NCBI RefSeq assembly: GCF_000211815.1
Contig: NZ_GL890828.1
Coordinates: forward strand, 21,626 to 85,625
Length of the DNA: 64,000 bases
Direction of reading: 5' to 3'
Source of the DNA: Moorena producens 3L
Lineage (GTDB): Bacteria > Cyanobacteriota > Cyanobacteriia > Cyanobacteriales > Coleofasciculaceae
Part shown: positions 42,408 to 50,776 of the stretch, piece by piece
How positions within the stretch are numbered: the stretch's first letter is position 1
How the letters are laid out: the number at the start of each line of letters is the position of its first letter
Translations under genes and position numbers: made by a program
Notes under the pieces: generated by a model
What the model was told of the DNA's origin: nothing
Databases searched by the model: none
Seen by the model: only the letters and a program-made list of their open reading frames with translations

Positions 42408-42490
42408 CTCCCTATTCCCTATTCCCTATTCCCTGCTCCCTGCTCCCTGCTCCCTATTCCCTGCTCCCTGCTCCCTATTCCCTGTTCCCT
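42408..42490. repeat. CCCTATT/CCCTGCT heptamer array
   Basis: About 11 heptamers alternating CCCTATT and CCCTGCT, ending at the stop region of the minus-strand membrane-protein gene, whose last codons overlap it (42475-42490). Confidence 0.85.
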
Positions 42491-43962
42491 CCTCCCCGAT
42501 GCATAATTCGACCCAAAATTAAAGCAGTGACCGCACCAAATCCAACACCAACCAAAACATGAAATAGCACAAACCAGAAAGTGTAAGTCAAGCAAGGCTG
42601 GAGTTCAGCTCTAGGACATTTTTCTATCAATACATTCGGGTTTAGTTTGATCAAGATCGCTTCTAGAGGTTTAGCATCGGTTTGGGAAGAAATACCACTG
42701 ACCCCTAAACCAATACCGACCGAGGCAATCCAACGTTCTAAACTTTTTTCTCGGGCTTGATCAGCCTTCTCCTTATCTCTTAAGGCTTTTTCCAAAGCGC
42801 GATCCCTTTCTGCCTGGTCAATTTCTACAATGCCTCGGATACTACCAAGCATCTGGTCAAATAGTTGCTGACCCGGTTTGAGATAATTGAGGTTGGTTTG
42901 AATCTGATTTTGAAACAGGTTGGTTCTTTGGTTGAGGAAGTCTTCTAAAAACTCGATATTATCGTATTTGAGACTATATTCACTGATTTTTGTGAGCCAT
43001 GTCTCATAGTTGCTGACATTGGTAGCGATCGCAGTTTTGTGATCCTCCATGTCTCGCAGATAACCAGCATAGTCAAAGGTCTTTAGTGGCATCTCAGTCA
43101 GTTTCTGCTTCAGTTGCTCTAGCCTTGTTTCTGGATCCCTTGGCAATTCCTTGAAGCCTTTAACCTCTTCTTCGAGTTGCCCATAGAGTCCTCTAGTTTG
43201 GCGATAACACCAACGGGCTTGATCATAAGCAAACAGGATTTTACTGCGACAGCACAATAGATTGAACAATGACAAAGACGTCTTTTCAACCAGGTTTAAG
43301 GTTTCTGGGTGACGGTTTAACCAGACCAGAAGGTGACATTGCTCCGTTGGTTTCTCTTTACCGTTGTCATAGGCAAAAATTGGGCTACCAAATAAGTGCC
43401 CAGATGCGCTAAGTTCGGGTTTTTGGTCGGTTCCCTGGAAAAAAGCATCCACACAGGCATCGGCTAACTTTCTATCCTCCTCGGGAGTGCCCACTGGTTC
43501 CCCATAGAGCACTAAGGTTTGTCCCAAAGAAGGTTGAATATTGCTGGCTAGGAGGCACCCTTGGGGATTTAACCGACTAAATTGACTGGCTGGAACGGTG
43601 ACATTTTGGTAATACAGAGTTAGGTCAAGGGCATAGGTGTCATGAATTTTAACGGGATAGACCTCTACTGTTAGGGCAGAGCCTTCTATTTGCAGTGGTG
43701 CAGTATAGGTTAAGCGACCATGATCAGGTAATAGTTCTATGTAACGGCTTGCGATCGCGGTTTGGCTGGGAGGGGATTGTAATTTTTCAGGTAAAGATTT
43801 CAGGTCTGGGATAGCTAGGGGTTCGCTGAGCTGAGCACAGTGTTGCCACAACTGATCCGCATCCTGTCGGAACTTTCCCGGTTCTTGACTTAAGTCTTGG
43901 CACAGATGGAAGGCATAAAGGGTGACGCTGGGGTTTTTGATTCGCAAGGCGCTGTCAGTCAT
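42475..43962 (-). CDS. Coiled-coil membrane protein of the TPR-CHAT operon (CATRA-like)
   Basis: A protein of 495 residues. The N-terminal 230 residues form a globular domain (VTLYAFHLCQDLSQEPGKF, LPDHGRLTYTAPLQIEGSAL). The middle is helical, with a coiled coil around ERDRALEKALRDKEKADQAR. The C-terminus has a hydrophobic segment IASVGIGLGVSGISS and a clear transmembrane helix FWFVLFHVLVGVGFGAVTAL. The ATG overlaps the stop of the preceding small gene by one base (TGATG). The order caspase/TPR gene, small gene, large membrane protein resembles the predicted CATRA (caspase and TPR repeat-associated) conflict systems, in which the membrane protein is a candidate effector. That assignment is from memory and unverified. 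Confidence 0.7.
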   Translation of the reverse strand: MTDSALRIKNPSVTLYAFHLCQDLSQEPGKFRQDADQLWQHCAQLSEPLAIPDLKSLPEKLQSPPSQTAIASRYIELLPDHGRLTYTAPLQIEGSALTVEVYPVKIHDTYALDLTLYYQNVTVPASQFSRLNPQGCLLASNIQPSLGQTLVLYGEPVGTPEEDRKLADACVDAFFQGTDQKPELSASGHLFGSPIFAYDNGKEKPTEQCHLLVWLNRHPETLNLVEKTSLSLFNLLCCRSKILFAYDQARWCYRQTRGLYGQLEEEVKGFKELPRDPETRLEQLKQKLTEMPLKTFDYAGYLRDMEDHKTAIATNVSNYETWLTKISEYSLKYDNIEFLEDFLNQRTNLFQNQIQTNLNYLKPGQQLFDQMLGSIRGIVEIDQAERDRALEKALRDKEKADQAREKSLERWIASVGIGLGVSGISSQTDAKPLEAILIKLNPNVLIEKCPRAELQPCLTYTFWFVLFHVLVGVGFGAVTALILGRIMHRGGGNRE

Positions 43963-44318
43963 CAGCCTTTGGGAGTGTTGGGTTTTTCGGTTTCTTCCGT
44001 AGAACTCTTGCGGAGGGCATTGAGTAGTTCTTCTTTCACGTTCTTTTCATAGTCAGCTTTGGCTTCAGGAGTGGCGACAGTGCCTCCAATTCCTTTTTCA
44101 CGAATTGGTTGACTACCCACTAAAACATTTAGAGCATCGTCAATAACTGGATTAGATTTACACCAGTTCTCAATCTTATCTAATAGTCCCTCCACATCAT
44201 GATTAGATAGCGGAGTAATTATCGCTTCCAGTTCATTACGATCCTGTTCAGAAAAAATATCTGGTTGGCTGTTGATTAGCTTGATAAAATTTCCTATTTC
44301 TTGAATCTCAGGTTTCAT
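43962..44318 (-). CDS. Small protein of the TPR-CHAT operon
   Basis: A protein of 118 residues from the ATG at 44318 (MKPEIQEIGNFIKLINSQ), with AGGAG 8 nt upstream; it begins 11 bp after the TPR-CHAT stop. It is acidic and helical (DIFSEQDRNELEAIITPLSN, DVEGLLDKIENWCKSNP), with a flexible Gly/Thr linker and a C-terminal charged helix. The size and position fit the small accessory protein of CATRA-type operons or an effector-associated adaptor; I cannot name the family with certainty. One-base overlap with the next gene. Confidence 0.7.
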   Translation of the reverse strand: MKPEIQEIGNFIKLINSQPDIFSEQDRNELEAIITPLSNHDVEGLLDKIENWCKSNPVIDDALNVLVGSQPIREKGIGGTVATPEAKADYEKNVKEELLNALRKSSTEETEKPNTPKG

Positions 44319-44329
44319 AGTTTTAACTC

Positions 44330-47300
44330 CTATTGACCAATTGCACAAAATGCTGCCCAATGGTAAGGTTTTTCAAAAGGCTTATCGCTGGGTCTTAGAT
44401 ACTTAAAATCATCATTCTTCAAAAGGGGAGCACTCAAACGCCGCTTTTGATAACTCTTTATAGATAAGCTTTCAATCCAGAGTAATAAATTTTCCTTTGT
44501 TACATCCCGCAGCCAGAGTTGGGCTTGGTTAAGAGCAACTGCTAAGGACATTTGGGAGTTTAGCAAATTATCATAAAATTTAATCATTAACAATGCTGTC
44601 GATAAATCGTTTACCTTCCACAAGCTACTAACCACTGCTGGACTCCCCGCCACTAGGAAACCACTGGGTAACCCAATGTATTCATCGCTGATGTTGGTGT
44701 AATCAATCAATCCTGTTTCACAAGCAGAAAGGGTGACCAGGCGACATTGTTTTAATTGTAGGTCAAAGACTTGATCGATAGTCAGACATTTCTCTAGGTC
44801 AAATACTTCCTCCTCACTTATCCGTAAATAGCGCTCCGAATTGGGTTCAGCAGAGGTCGATTTATGGGCATTGGCCAGAATTAGAGCGGATTTTCGTGGT
44901 TCTTGGTAATTAAAGTAACCGTGACAGCTAAAATGTAAACAGTGGTAACTGTTGAAAGCTTTGCTATCTATAGCAGCTTTGGTAGCAGCGTTTTCCACAA
45001 GAATTTCTGTATCTGGTGGGGGATTGAAGTAGCCTTTAACTACGTCTACTTCGATAGGAGTGTAATGTAAATTATCAGCGGAATTTTGAACTGCAAACAG
45101 GTGGGTAAACTCTTCTGGGCGTTTTCTGGTTTGAACAAGTTGCAGTAGTTGACAGCTAGGGGCGTAACTTACCCCTGCTGGAAAGCGATCCATCAGAATT
45201 TTAGGGTTACCTTCTCTCTGCTTACTGGTAATCGGTAAGGCATGAAGGGGGAATAAATGTAAAAACCGATGGGGGATTAAAATTAAGCGATCGCATTTTT
45301 CGGGAATTTGCTGAATTATGTGATCAATGGATAGAATATCAGCCAACTCATGTAGGCGGTTACTCAGGTCATTTGGGAGCATCCCATTTTTGCGCATAAC
45401 ACTTTCAATTATGCTTTGAAACCCTAGTCTTCTCGTTACTTTGAGGCATGGATTTGCTAAATTGGCATGCTCCCGGTCATTTTGCCAATTATAATTATCT
45501 TTATTGATTCTATAAGCTTTGTAATCTCGTAAATACTTATTTGTCCAATTTACCAGTTTTTTGAAGTCTTGTGGTTCAGATTGCCAAACTATAGGTTTTT
45601 GAGTTTGACCGCTAAAGATGAAGGTGAGCAGCTTATCCCCTGTAATGTAAAACTCTACAATAGCAGTGTTGTGATCCAGCTTCTGCTGAAATTGCTCAAA
45701 CTTAAACCTAGAACCGATAGGTAAATTGTGGTCTTGTAAATCATTGCGCTGCTGTCGCAACTGTTGGATATGTTGTGCTAGGACTTTTGGATTGTCAGCT
45801 TTACCCTGTTGGATTTGCTCCTGACCTGCCGCTATTTCATCTCTGTATTGTTGTAGTTGAGTAGCAACATCTACAGGAAAAATAGTTTTCAGGTCACGGC
45901 TGAGAATCTTTTCCACTAAATTGCGGGTTTTGCTCCGTTCCACATAGTCAATGGCTGCGGTGATATTAGTTAAGTCTAGGCAAGTTTCTACCATGCCTCG
46001 GTAGCTTCGGTTGTTCTTTTCAGCTAGTTTAGTCTTGTATTCTTCTTCTCCAGAACCAGAAATAATTTCATCTCGCAGGAATTCTACAGTTTTAATAACA
46101 CTATCAAAAGCATTGTAAGCTTCAGGGAACTTTTGAGCATCTTGGTAAGCACGACCGAGATTGTATTGAGTCGATGCCCATTCATAGGGAAAAGCTTCAC
46201 GGGTGCGAACGGCTAAAGCGGATTGGTAGCAAGCGATCGCATCTTCTAGGTTTTGTGCTTTTTGACCTGTGATTCTGTCAGAGTAAGCACTACCGAGATT
46301 GTTTTGAGTCATTGCCCAATAAACAGGAAAAGCTTCACGGGTGTGTACTTCTAAAACCAATTGGTAGTAAGCGATGGCCTGTTCTAGGTTTTGTGCTTTT
46401 TGACCTGTGATTCTGTTTGAGTAAGCATTACCGAGATTGTGTTGAGTCATTGCCCAATAAACAGGAAAAGCTTCACGGGTGCGAACTTCTAAAGCCAATT
46501 GGTAGTAAGCGATGGCCTGTTCTTGGTTTTGTGCCTTCTGACCTGTGATTCTGTTTGAGTAAGCATTACCGAGATTATATTGCGTCATTGCCCATTTTTC
46601 AGGAAAAGCTTGACGGGTGCGAACTTCTAAAGCCAATTGGTAGCAAACGATCGCTCGTTCTATGTTTTGTTCTTTCTGACCTGTGATTCTTTCTAAGTAA
46701 GCATTACCGAGACTGTTTTGAGTCATTGCCCATTTTTCAGGAAAAGCTTCACGGGTGCGAACTTCTAAAGCCAATTGGTAGCAAGCGATGGCCTGTTCTT
46801 GGTTTTGTGCCTTCTGACCTGTGATTCTTTTAGAGTAAGCATTACCGAGACTGTTTTGAGTCATTGCCCATTTTTCAGGAAAAGCTTCACGGGTGCGAAC
46901 TTCTAAAGCCAATTGGTAGCAAGCGATGGCCTGTTCTTGGTTTTGTGCCTTCTGACCTGTGATTCTTTTAGAGTAAGCATTACCGAGATTGGTTTGAGTC
47001 ATTGCCCATTTTTCAGGAAAAGCTTCACGGGTATAAACGTCTTTTACCAATTGGTAACAAGCGATCGCTTCTTCTAGGTTTTGTGCTTTATCCCCTGTGA
47101 TTCTGTTACGGTAAGCTTCACCGAGATTGTTTTGAGTCATTGCCCATTTTTCAGGAAAAGCTTCACGGGTATAAACGTCTTTTGCCAATTGGTAGCAAGC
47201 GATAGCTTCTTCTAGGTTTTGTTCTTTCTGACCTGTGATTCTGTAAAAGTAAGCATTACCGAGATTGTATTGAGTCAAAGCCCAATCTTGGGGCCAAGCC

Positions 47301-47626
47301 TCGCGAGTGAAAACAGTTAGTGCGACTTCATAGCCAGTGATTCCAATTTCCATATTGCTGGCTTTGTCACCCAAGGTAAATTGTAGTATTAGTGTGCTGA
47401 ATTTAAAAATATCTACGGCTATATATTCCGGTTCATCTGCTTTCGCTTCCGCCAGCCTAGTTGTTACCAAAACCCGAAATTTTTTTAAAATATCATTAAT
47501 TTTGTCTGTATTTTTTGCCAGTAATGGGTAAACTACCTGCTCATCACCATTACTGTCTGCGGTTGCTTGTAGTACCTGAAATAGAAAGTCGAGTTGGGCA
47601 TGAAATGTATTGTCAGCCATTGCCAT
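44330..47626 (-). CDS. TPR-CHAT protein (caspase-fold protease), MITE-bearing
   Basis: A protein of 1098 residues (ATG 47626; ATG 47620 and TTG 47629 are alternatives). Residues about 90-460 are eight 46-residue TPR-type repeats (consensus LGNAYxxRITGQKxQN then xEAIACYQLALEVRTREAFP), followed by an ordinary TPR. The C-terminal third is a CHAT domain with catalytic His902 in LHFSCHGYF and Cys969 in LVTLSACETGL, plus LPSGFLVAGSPAVVSSLWKV. CHAT proteases cleave partner proteins, for example gasdermins or Csx30, when a sensor is triggered. The repeats are about 138-bp DNA repeats with over 85% identity by eye, which suggests recent expansion. About residues 717-752 are encoded by a MITE with its target duplication (45375-45482). 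First gene of a three-gene operon. Confidence 0.88.
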   Translation of the reverse strand: MAMADNTFHAQLDFLFQVLQATADSNGDEQVVYPLLAKNTDKINDILKKFRVLVTTRLAEAKADEPEYIAVDIFKFSTLILQFTLGDKASNMEIGITGYEVALTVFTREAWPQDWALTQYNLGNAYFYRITGQKEQNLEEAIACYQLAKDVYTREAFPEKWAMTQNNLGEAYRNRITGDKAQNLEEAIACYQLVKDVYTREAFPEKWAMTQTNLGNAYSKRITGQKAQNQEQAIACYQLALEVRTREAFPEKWAMTQNSLGNAYSKRITGQKAQNQEQAIACYQLALEVRTREAFPEKWAMTQNSLGNAYLERITGQKEQNIERAIVCYQLALEVRTRQAFPEKWAMTQYNLGNAYSNRITGQKAQNQEQAIAYYQLALEVRTREAFPVYWAMTQHNLGNAYSNRITGQKAQNLEQAIAYYQLVLEVHTREAFPVYWAMTQNNLGSAYSDRITGQKAQNLEDAIACYQSALAVRTREAFPYEWASTQYNLGRAYQDAQKFPEAYNAFDSVIKTVEFLRDEIISGSGEEEYKTKLAEKNNRSYRGMVETCLDLTNITAAIDYVERSKTRNLVEKILSRDLKTIFPVDVATQLQQYRDEIAAGQEQIQQGKADNPKVLAQHIQQLRQQRNDLQDHNLPIGSRFKFEQFQQKLDHNTAIVEFYITGDKLLTFIFSGQTQKPIVWQSEPQDFKKLVNWTNKYLRDYKAYRINKDNYNWQNDREHANLANPCLKVTRRLGFQSIIESVMRKNGMLPNDLSNRLHELADILSIDHIIQQIPEKCDRLILIPHRFLHLFPLHALPITSKQREGNPKILMDRFPAGVSYAPSCQLLQLVQTRKRPEEFTHLFAVQNSADNLHYTPIEVDVVKGYFNPPPDTEILVENAATKAAIDSKAFNSYHCLHFSCHGYFNYQEPRKSALILANAHKSTSAEPNSERYLRISEEEVFDLEKCLTIDQVFDLQLKQCRLVTLSACETGLIDYTNISDEYIGLPSGFLVAGSPAVVSSLWKVNDLSTALLMIKFYDNLLNSQMSLAVALNQAQLWLRDVTKENLLLWIESLSIKSYQKRRLSAPLLKNDDFKYLRPSDKPFEKPYHWAAFCAIGQ
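45375..45474. mobile_element. 100-bp MITE (GGGAGCATCCC family), copy 2, inside the CHAT gene
   Basis: Terminal inverted repeats GGGAGCATCCCATTTT (45375-45390) and AAATTGGCATGCTCCC (45459-45474), flanked by a perfect 8-bp duplication GGTCATTT (45367-45374 and 45475-45482). Insert plus duplication is 108 bp, exactly 36 codons, so the reading frame of the host gene stays open. The duplicated ND dipeptide appears on both sides of the inserted peptide (starting REHANLANPC and ending RKNGMLPND). Confidence 0.92.
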
Positions 47627-47762
47627 CAACTGCTCTACAATAGTTATTCAAAAAATAGACTTATTTAAAGCACCCTGGATTTATCAATCTTCATATAAAA
47701 CCTCATAGATTATAGCATTTCTAAGAAGTCAGAAGTCTGAAGTTAGAAGTCAGAAGTTAGAA

Positions 47763-48231
47763 GTAGAGTGGGCATCCTGCCCGCCCGTCTATTCCATATC
47801 AGTAGAGTCGGCATCCTGCCCACAGCTCTATTCCATATTCAGTAGAGTGGGCATCCTGCCCGCAGCTCTATTCCATCTCAGTAGAGTCGGCATCCTGCCC
47901 GCAGCTCTATTCCATCTCAGTAGAGTGGGCATCCTGCCCGCAGCTCTATTCCATCTCAGTACAGTGGGCATCCTGCCCGCAGCTCTATTCCATCTCAGTA
48001 CAGTGGGCATCCTGCCCGCAGCTCTATTCCATCTCAGTAGAGTGGGCATCCTGCCCGCCCGTCTATTCCATCTCAGTAGAGTGGGCATCCTGCCCGCAGC
48101 TCTATTCCATCTCAGTAGAGTGGGCATCCTGCCCGCAGCTCTATTCCATCTCAGTAGAGTGGGCATCCTGCCCGCAGCTCTATTCCATCTCAGTAGAGTG
48201 GGCATCCTGCCCGCAGCTCTATTCCATCTCA
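47763..48231. repeat. Twelve copies of a 39-bp minisatellite
   Basis: The unit is GTAGAGTGGGCATCCTGCCC plus GCAGCTCTATTCCATCTCA, with 12 copies and few variants (one of 40 bp). Each holds a GGGCATCCTGCCC hairpin. As 39 is a multiple of three, long open frames appear on both strands; they are repeat artefacts. Confidence 0.92.
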
Positions 48232-48249
48232 GTAGGGAGCAGGGAAGAG

Positions 48250-48545
48250 GTTTGTTCACGAGGCTCTGAGGCTCAACCACGAGACTCAAATACTCAACGT
48301 TGAGACTCTCAGACTCGTCCACGATATTCAAATACTCGACCACGATATTCAAATACTCAACCACGAGACTCTGAGACTCGTCCACGATATTCAAATACTC
48401 GACCACGAGACTCAAATACTCAACGTTGAGACTCTGATATTCGTTCACGAGGCTCTGAGACTCAACCACGGTATTCAAATACTCACGGTCGAAGTTCAGA
48501 TACTCGTCCACAAGGTCCAGATACTCAAGGTTTATATTCAAATAC
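48250..48545. repeat. 21-bp degenerate minisatellite
   Basis: About 13 units of 21 bp built from blocks such as ATACTCGACCACGATATTCA and GAGACTCTGAGACTCGTCC. On the minus strand it reads as a heptapeptide pattern (x-V-V-E-Y-L-N). It has no promoter, ribosome-binding site or conserved flank, so I do not call a gene. Confidence 0.75.
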
Positions 48546-48678
48546 TCAAGGGAGAGGTTCAGAAGCCACTCGATCAGGTCTTGATAGCATGGCTTTTGAA
48601 TGCAACACCTAACTGGATGTTACTTATTTGTTATAGCACTACCCATTAAAGTTAAGACATTGATACAAGCTGAAAAAG

Positions 48679-48788
48679 GTGCGACCCGTAGCGAATGAAA
48701 TTCTTAATGGTAAGAGCGCACCTATTTTTTAGTAAACTTTTAGGTGCGACCCAAGGGCGATTTACTCGCCCATTGGAAAGCGCACCTT
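48679..48788. repeat. Two AGGTGCGACCC hairpins
   Basis: AGGTGCGACCCGTAGCGAAT...GAGCGCACCT (48679-48723) and AGGTGCGACCCAAGGGCGAT...AAAGCGCACCT (about 48742-48787). A GCCTCTT heptamer array (48788-48812) follows. The same hairpin family is inserted into modular elements A, C and F. Confidence 0.8.
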
Positions 48789-48826
48789 TGCCTCTTGCCT
48801 CTTGCCTCTTGCCCTTGCGCGTAGCG

Positions 48827-49714
48827 CTATAACTGGTTCAACCAATTGGTCAAATCCACTTCCGTTTCAAAATCTAACAACGCTTCTCCTAAATCCTCCA
48901 ACTGTTCAAAGGATAATTCCTCAATTTGATTTTGTACTTGGGGATTGATTTCACCTAGGCGACGGTTAAGTAGACGCTTAATTAAATTCAGCTCATTGCG
49001 CTTTCCTTGTTTTAATCCTTGTTTTAATCCTTGTTCTAATCCCTGTTCTAATCCTTGCTCTAATCCCTGTTCTAATCCTTGGCGAATAATTCGTTGATAA
49101 ACGACTGACTCTTGCATCATATCCTCCCGAAAATAGGCTTGAATTAACTGTTCATCAAATTTCACCCCAGCCAACAGTTGCACGCAAGCAGATAAATTAC
49201 GCTGCTGTTGTCTATCTTCAATCATATCGATTCTGGCTGCTACTTGGGATAGCAGGTTTTCTGGCACTTCCGCTTGTGCTAATACTGCCAAGGGTAGTAA
49301 CCCCGGTGTTGTTAGTAACGGTTGTGGATCACATTCCCAAATCCGAATCACCCGGTAGCGGAAGGATAGGTTCCTCTCGGTAAATTGATTCACAAATACT
49401 CCGGCTAATCGGGTTGGTTTGAGAAAAATTATTACCTGTTCAATATCACAGCGATACTGACGATATAACCTTACCCAATAATCCAGCATCCGCAGGGGTA
49501 ACGGAGGTTCAGATTGGGGTAAGGTTTGAAATTCAAGATGCAAGATAGCATCAGCAACTCGCACAAAAAACAAGGCATCTGCCCGAATTGGTTCTGTGCT
49601 TAATTCGGTGTTTAGAATTTCGATATCCTCTGCTGGTTCTTGGTTAAACAACCAACGGGTAAAGGCTTGAGGATATTGTTCAACTAAATATTTTAGGGTA
49701 CTGTCGTAAGTCAT
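48827..49714 (-). CDS. Rpn-family protein with DUF4351 C-terminus
   Basis: A protein of 295 residues. The N-terminal nuclease-like domain (TYDSTLKYLVEQYPQAFTRW, RADALFF, LHLEFQTLP with D and E-x-Q residues, LDYWVRLYRQY) is the cyanobacterial Rpn type. It is followed by a helical middle, a run of GLEQ/GLKQ tetrapeptides (about seven, coded by a 12-bp repeat at about 49003-49084) and the DUF4351 end (LIKRLLNRRLGEI, LEDLGEALLDFETEVDLTNW). The tetrapeptide number probably varies between strains. Role: probable DNA nuclease in genome conflict or recombination. Confidence 0.88.
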   Translation of the reverse strand: MTYDSTLKYLVEQYPQAFTRWLFNQEPAEDIEILNTELSTEPIRADALFFVRVADAILHLEFQTLPQSEPPLPLRMLDYWVRLYRQYRCDIEQVIIFLKPTRLAGVFVNQFTERNLSFRYRVIRIWECDPQPLLTTPGLLPLAVLAQAEVPENLLSQVAARIDMIEDRQQQRNLSACVQLLAGVKFDEQLIQAYFREDMMQESVVYQRIIRQGLEQGLEQGLEQGLEQGLKQGLKQGKRNELNLIKRLLNRRLGEINPQVQNQIEELSFEQLEDLGEALLDFETEVDLTNWLNQL

Positions 49715-50119
49715 TAGACATCTGAAGGAACTAAGTAAATTCTGGTGAACTAATCGAAAAGAGGGTTAAGAGCCACAAATTCGACGACTCGAACCTATCC
49801 CAAATCATCTTCAATAAAGCCATGGGAAGGTCTGTCGGAAATATTGGCCACTTAACTAACTCTTGAAATTCCCAGTAAACCCCGACAATCATTAACGGTA
49901 GCTCGGGTGATAAAAACCAGGTAAAATGATTGCTATTGTTGGTTAATATAATTAATATTATCACATTTTAGCCATATTATTGCTCAAATTATTAACTAAA
50001 AATTAAGTAAAATAAGTTAATATTTGTCTACAATTAACGTTAGATTATGCTTTGTCAAGCCTATGCAATAGCTTTTTTATACAAACCCTAAAACTTCCCA
50101 AAAAAACTTTTAAAAAACC
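49715..50119. other. Gene-free interval
   Basis: No supportable gene. AT-rich after 49930. It ends in the promoter of the small gene at 50183. Confidence 0.5.
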
Positions 50120-50149
50120 TTGACCAATTAAATATATAATTATTATAAT
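50120..50149 (+). promoter_or_regulatory. Promoter of small-protein gene 50183
   Basis: TTGACC (50120-50125), 18 bp, TATAAT (50144-50149). The AT-rich sequence between and around the boxes resembles that upstream of the paralogue at 24549. Confidence 0.65.
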
Positions 50150-50182
50150 AATCATTGTAAATCCAAGTTGATTTTTTTCACA

Positions 50183-50383
50183 ATGTCAGAAAAATTTACT
50201 CGCAATTTCAAGAAACAACCGACTCAGCACACTCTCAAAGGTACTCGTGAATCAGTAATTTATAGTATGCAAATGTTTTATTCCCTAGGCTATGCCGAAA
50301 TCGCGGAGTGGACCCCTCTAGAACCGACCGATATTCCAGGAGAAGTAATTACTACTATGACCAAGTATTGGTTATTGCCATAA
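50183..50383 (+). CDS. Small conserved protein, paralogue of 24549-24782
   Basis: A protein of 66 residues from the ATG at 50183 (MSEKFTRNFKKQ); an in-frame ATT/ATG further up (50168) is possible. The C-terminal 45 residues follow the same pattern as the 24549 protein: G-T-R-E-S-V, MFYSLGYAEIAEW, EPTDIPGEVITT and a final aromatic K/R-Y-x-x-L/V-x end. No function known. Monocistronic, with G7-TTT-C7 right after the stop and a perfect intrinsic terminator at 50456. Confidence 0.72.
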   Translation: MSEKFTRNFKKQPTQHTLKGTRESVIYSMQMFYSLGYAEIAEWTPLEPTDIPGEVITTMTKYWLLP

Positions 50384-50455
50384 CACCTTAACTTTCTGGG
50401 GGGGTTTCCCCCCCTTGGCCTTGGGTTTAGGAAATTTCTGACATATGTGATTGAC

Positions 50456-50490
50456 ATAGCCGTGGATAGTATTTCTACGGCTATTTTTTT
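50456..50490 (+). terminator. Intrinsic terminator
   Basis: ATAGCCGT (50456-50463) pairs with ACGGCTAT (50477-50484), followed by six to seven Ts. It lies 73 nt after the small gene stop. An additional GGGGGGG-TTT-CCCCCCC hairpin lies at 50398-50414. Confidence 0.85.
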
Positions 50491-50516
50491 GGCGTTCCTG
50501 AATAATAGAATGATTT

Positions 50517-50622
50517 TATAGCAGTCGCCAGGGCAGTTAGGACATGACAAAAGTCTCAAACCTAAGTAAGCGCAAGAGTTTGACTTCTGACTTCTGACTT
50601 CTGACTTCTGACTTCTGCTATA
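50517..50622 (-). mobile_element. TATAGCAG-type MITE, copy T2 (uninterrupted)
   Basis: 106 bp, from TATAGCAGTCGCCAGGGCAG to GACTTCTGCTATA, in the opposite orientation to T1. The right side is an array of five GACTTCT heptamers. The CGCCAGGGCAG at 50525-50536 is the empty version of the site that carries the modular element in copy T3. Confidence 0.85.
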
Positions 50623-50628
50623 AGAGTA

Positions 50629-50682
50629 GGTGCGCGCCTCCAAGGGCGCGAGGGATTGCTCGGGCCCTTGGGTCGCACCTGT
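50629..50682. repeat. AGGTGCG hairpin
   Basis: AGGTGCGCGCCTCCAAGGGC and GGGCCCTTGGGTCGCACCT form a nearly perfect stem, downstream of MITE T2. Confidence 0.75.
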
Positions 50683-50776
50683 AGAATGGGCATCTTGCCC
50701 GTTCGAGATCTGGTAGAGCGAGCAGAATGCCCACTCTACTGCTATCCATTACTTGACTGACGCAACGCCTATTTAA

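Noticed and set aside
42167..42506. Open frames with duplicated RTKRFLPTRSKSRVGKV-like peptides
   Set aside because: They translate the tandem GTGGGCAAA hairpins and the CCCTATT array.
47763..48231. CRISPR-like array of 39-bp repeats
   Set aside because: Repeats are directly adjacent without unique spacers, and no cas gene is present.
47828..48541. A 237-codon minus-strand open frame with 7-residue and 13-residue repeats
   Set aside because: It is a translation of the 21-bp and 39-bp minisatellites. No ribosome-binding site, no unique sequence, and the opposite strand is equally open.
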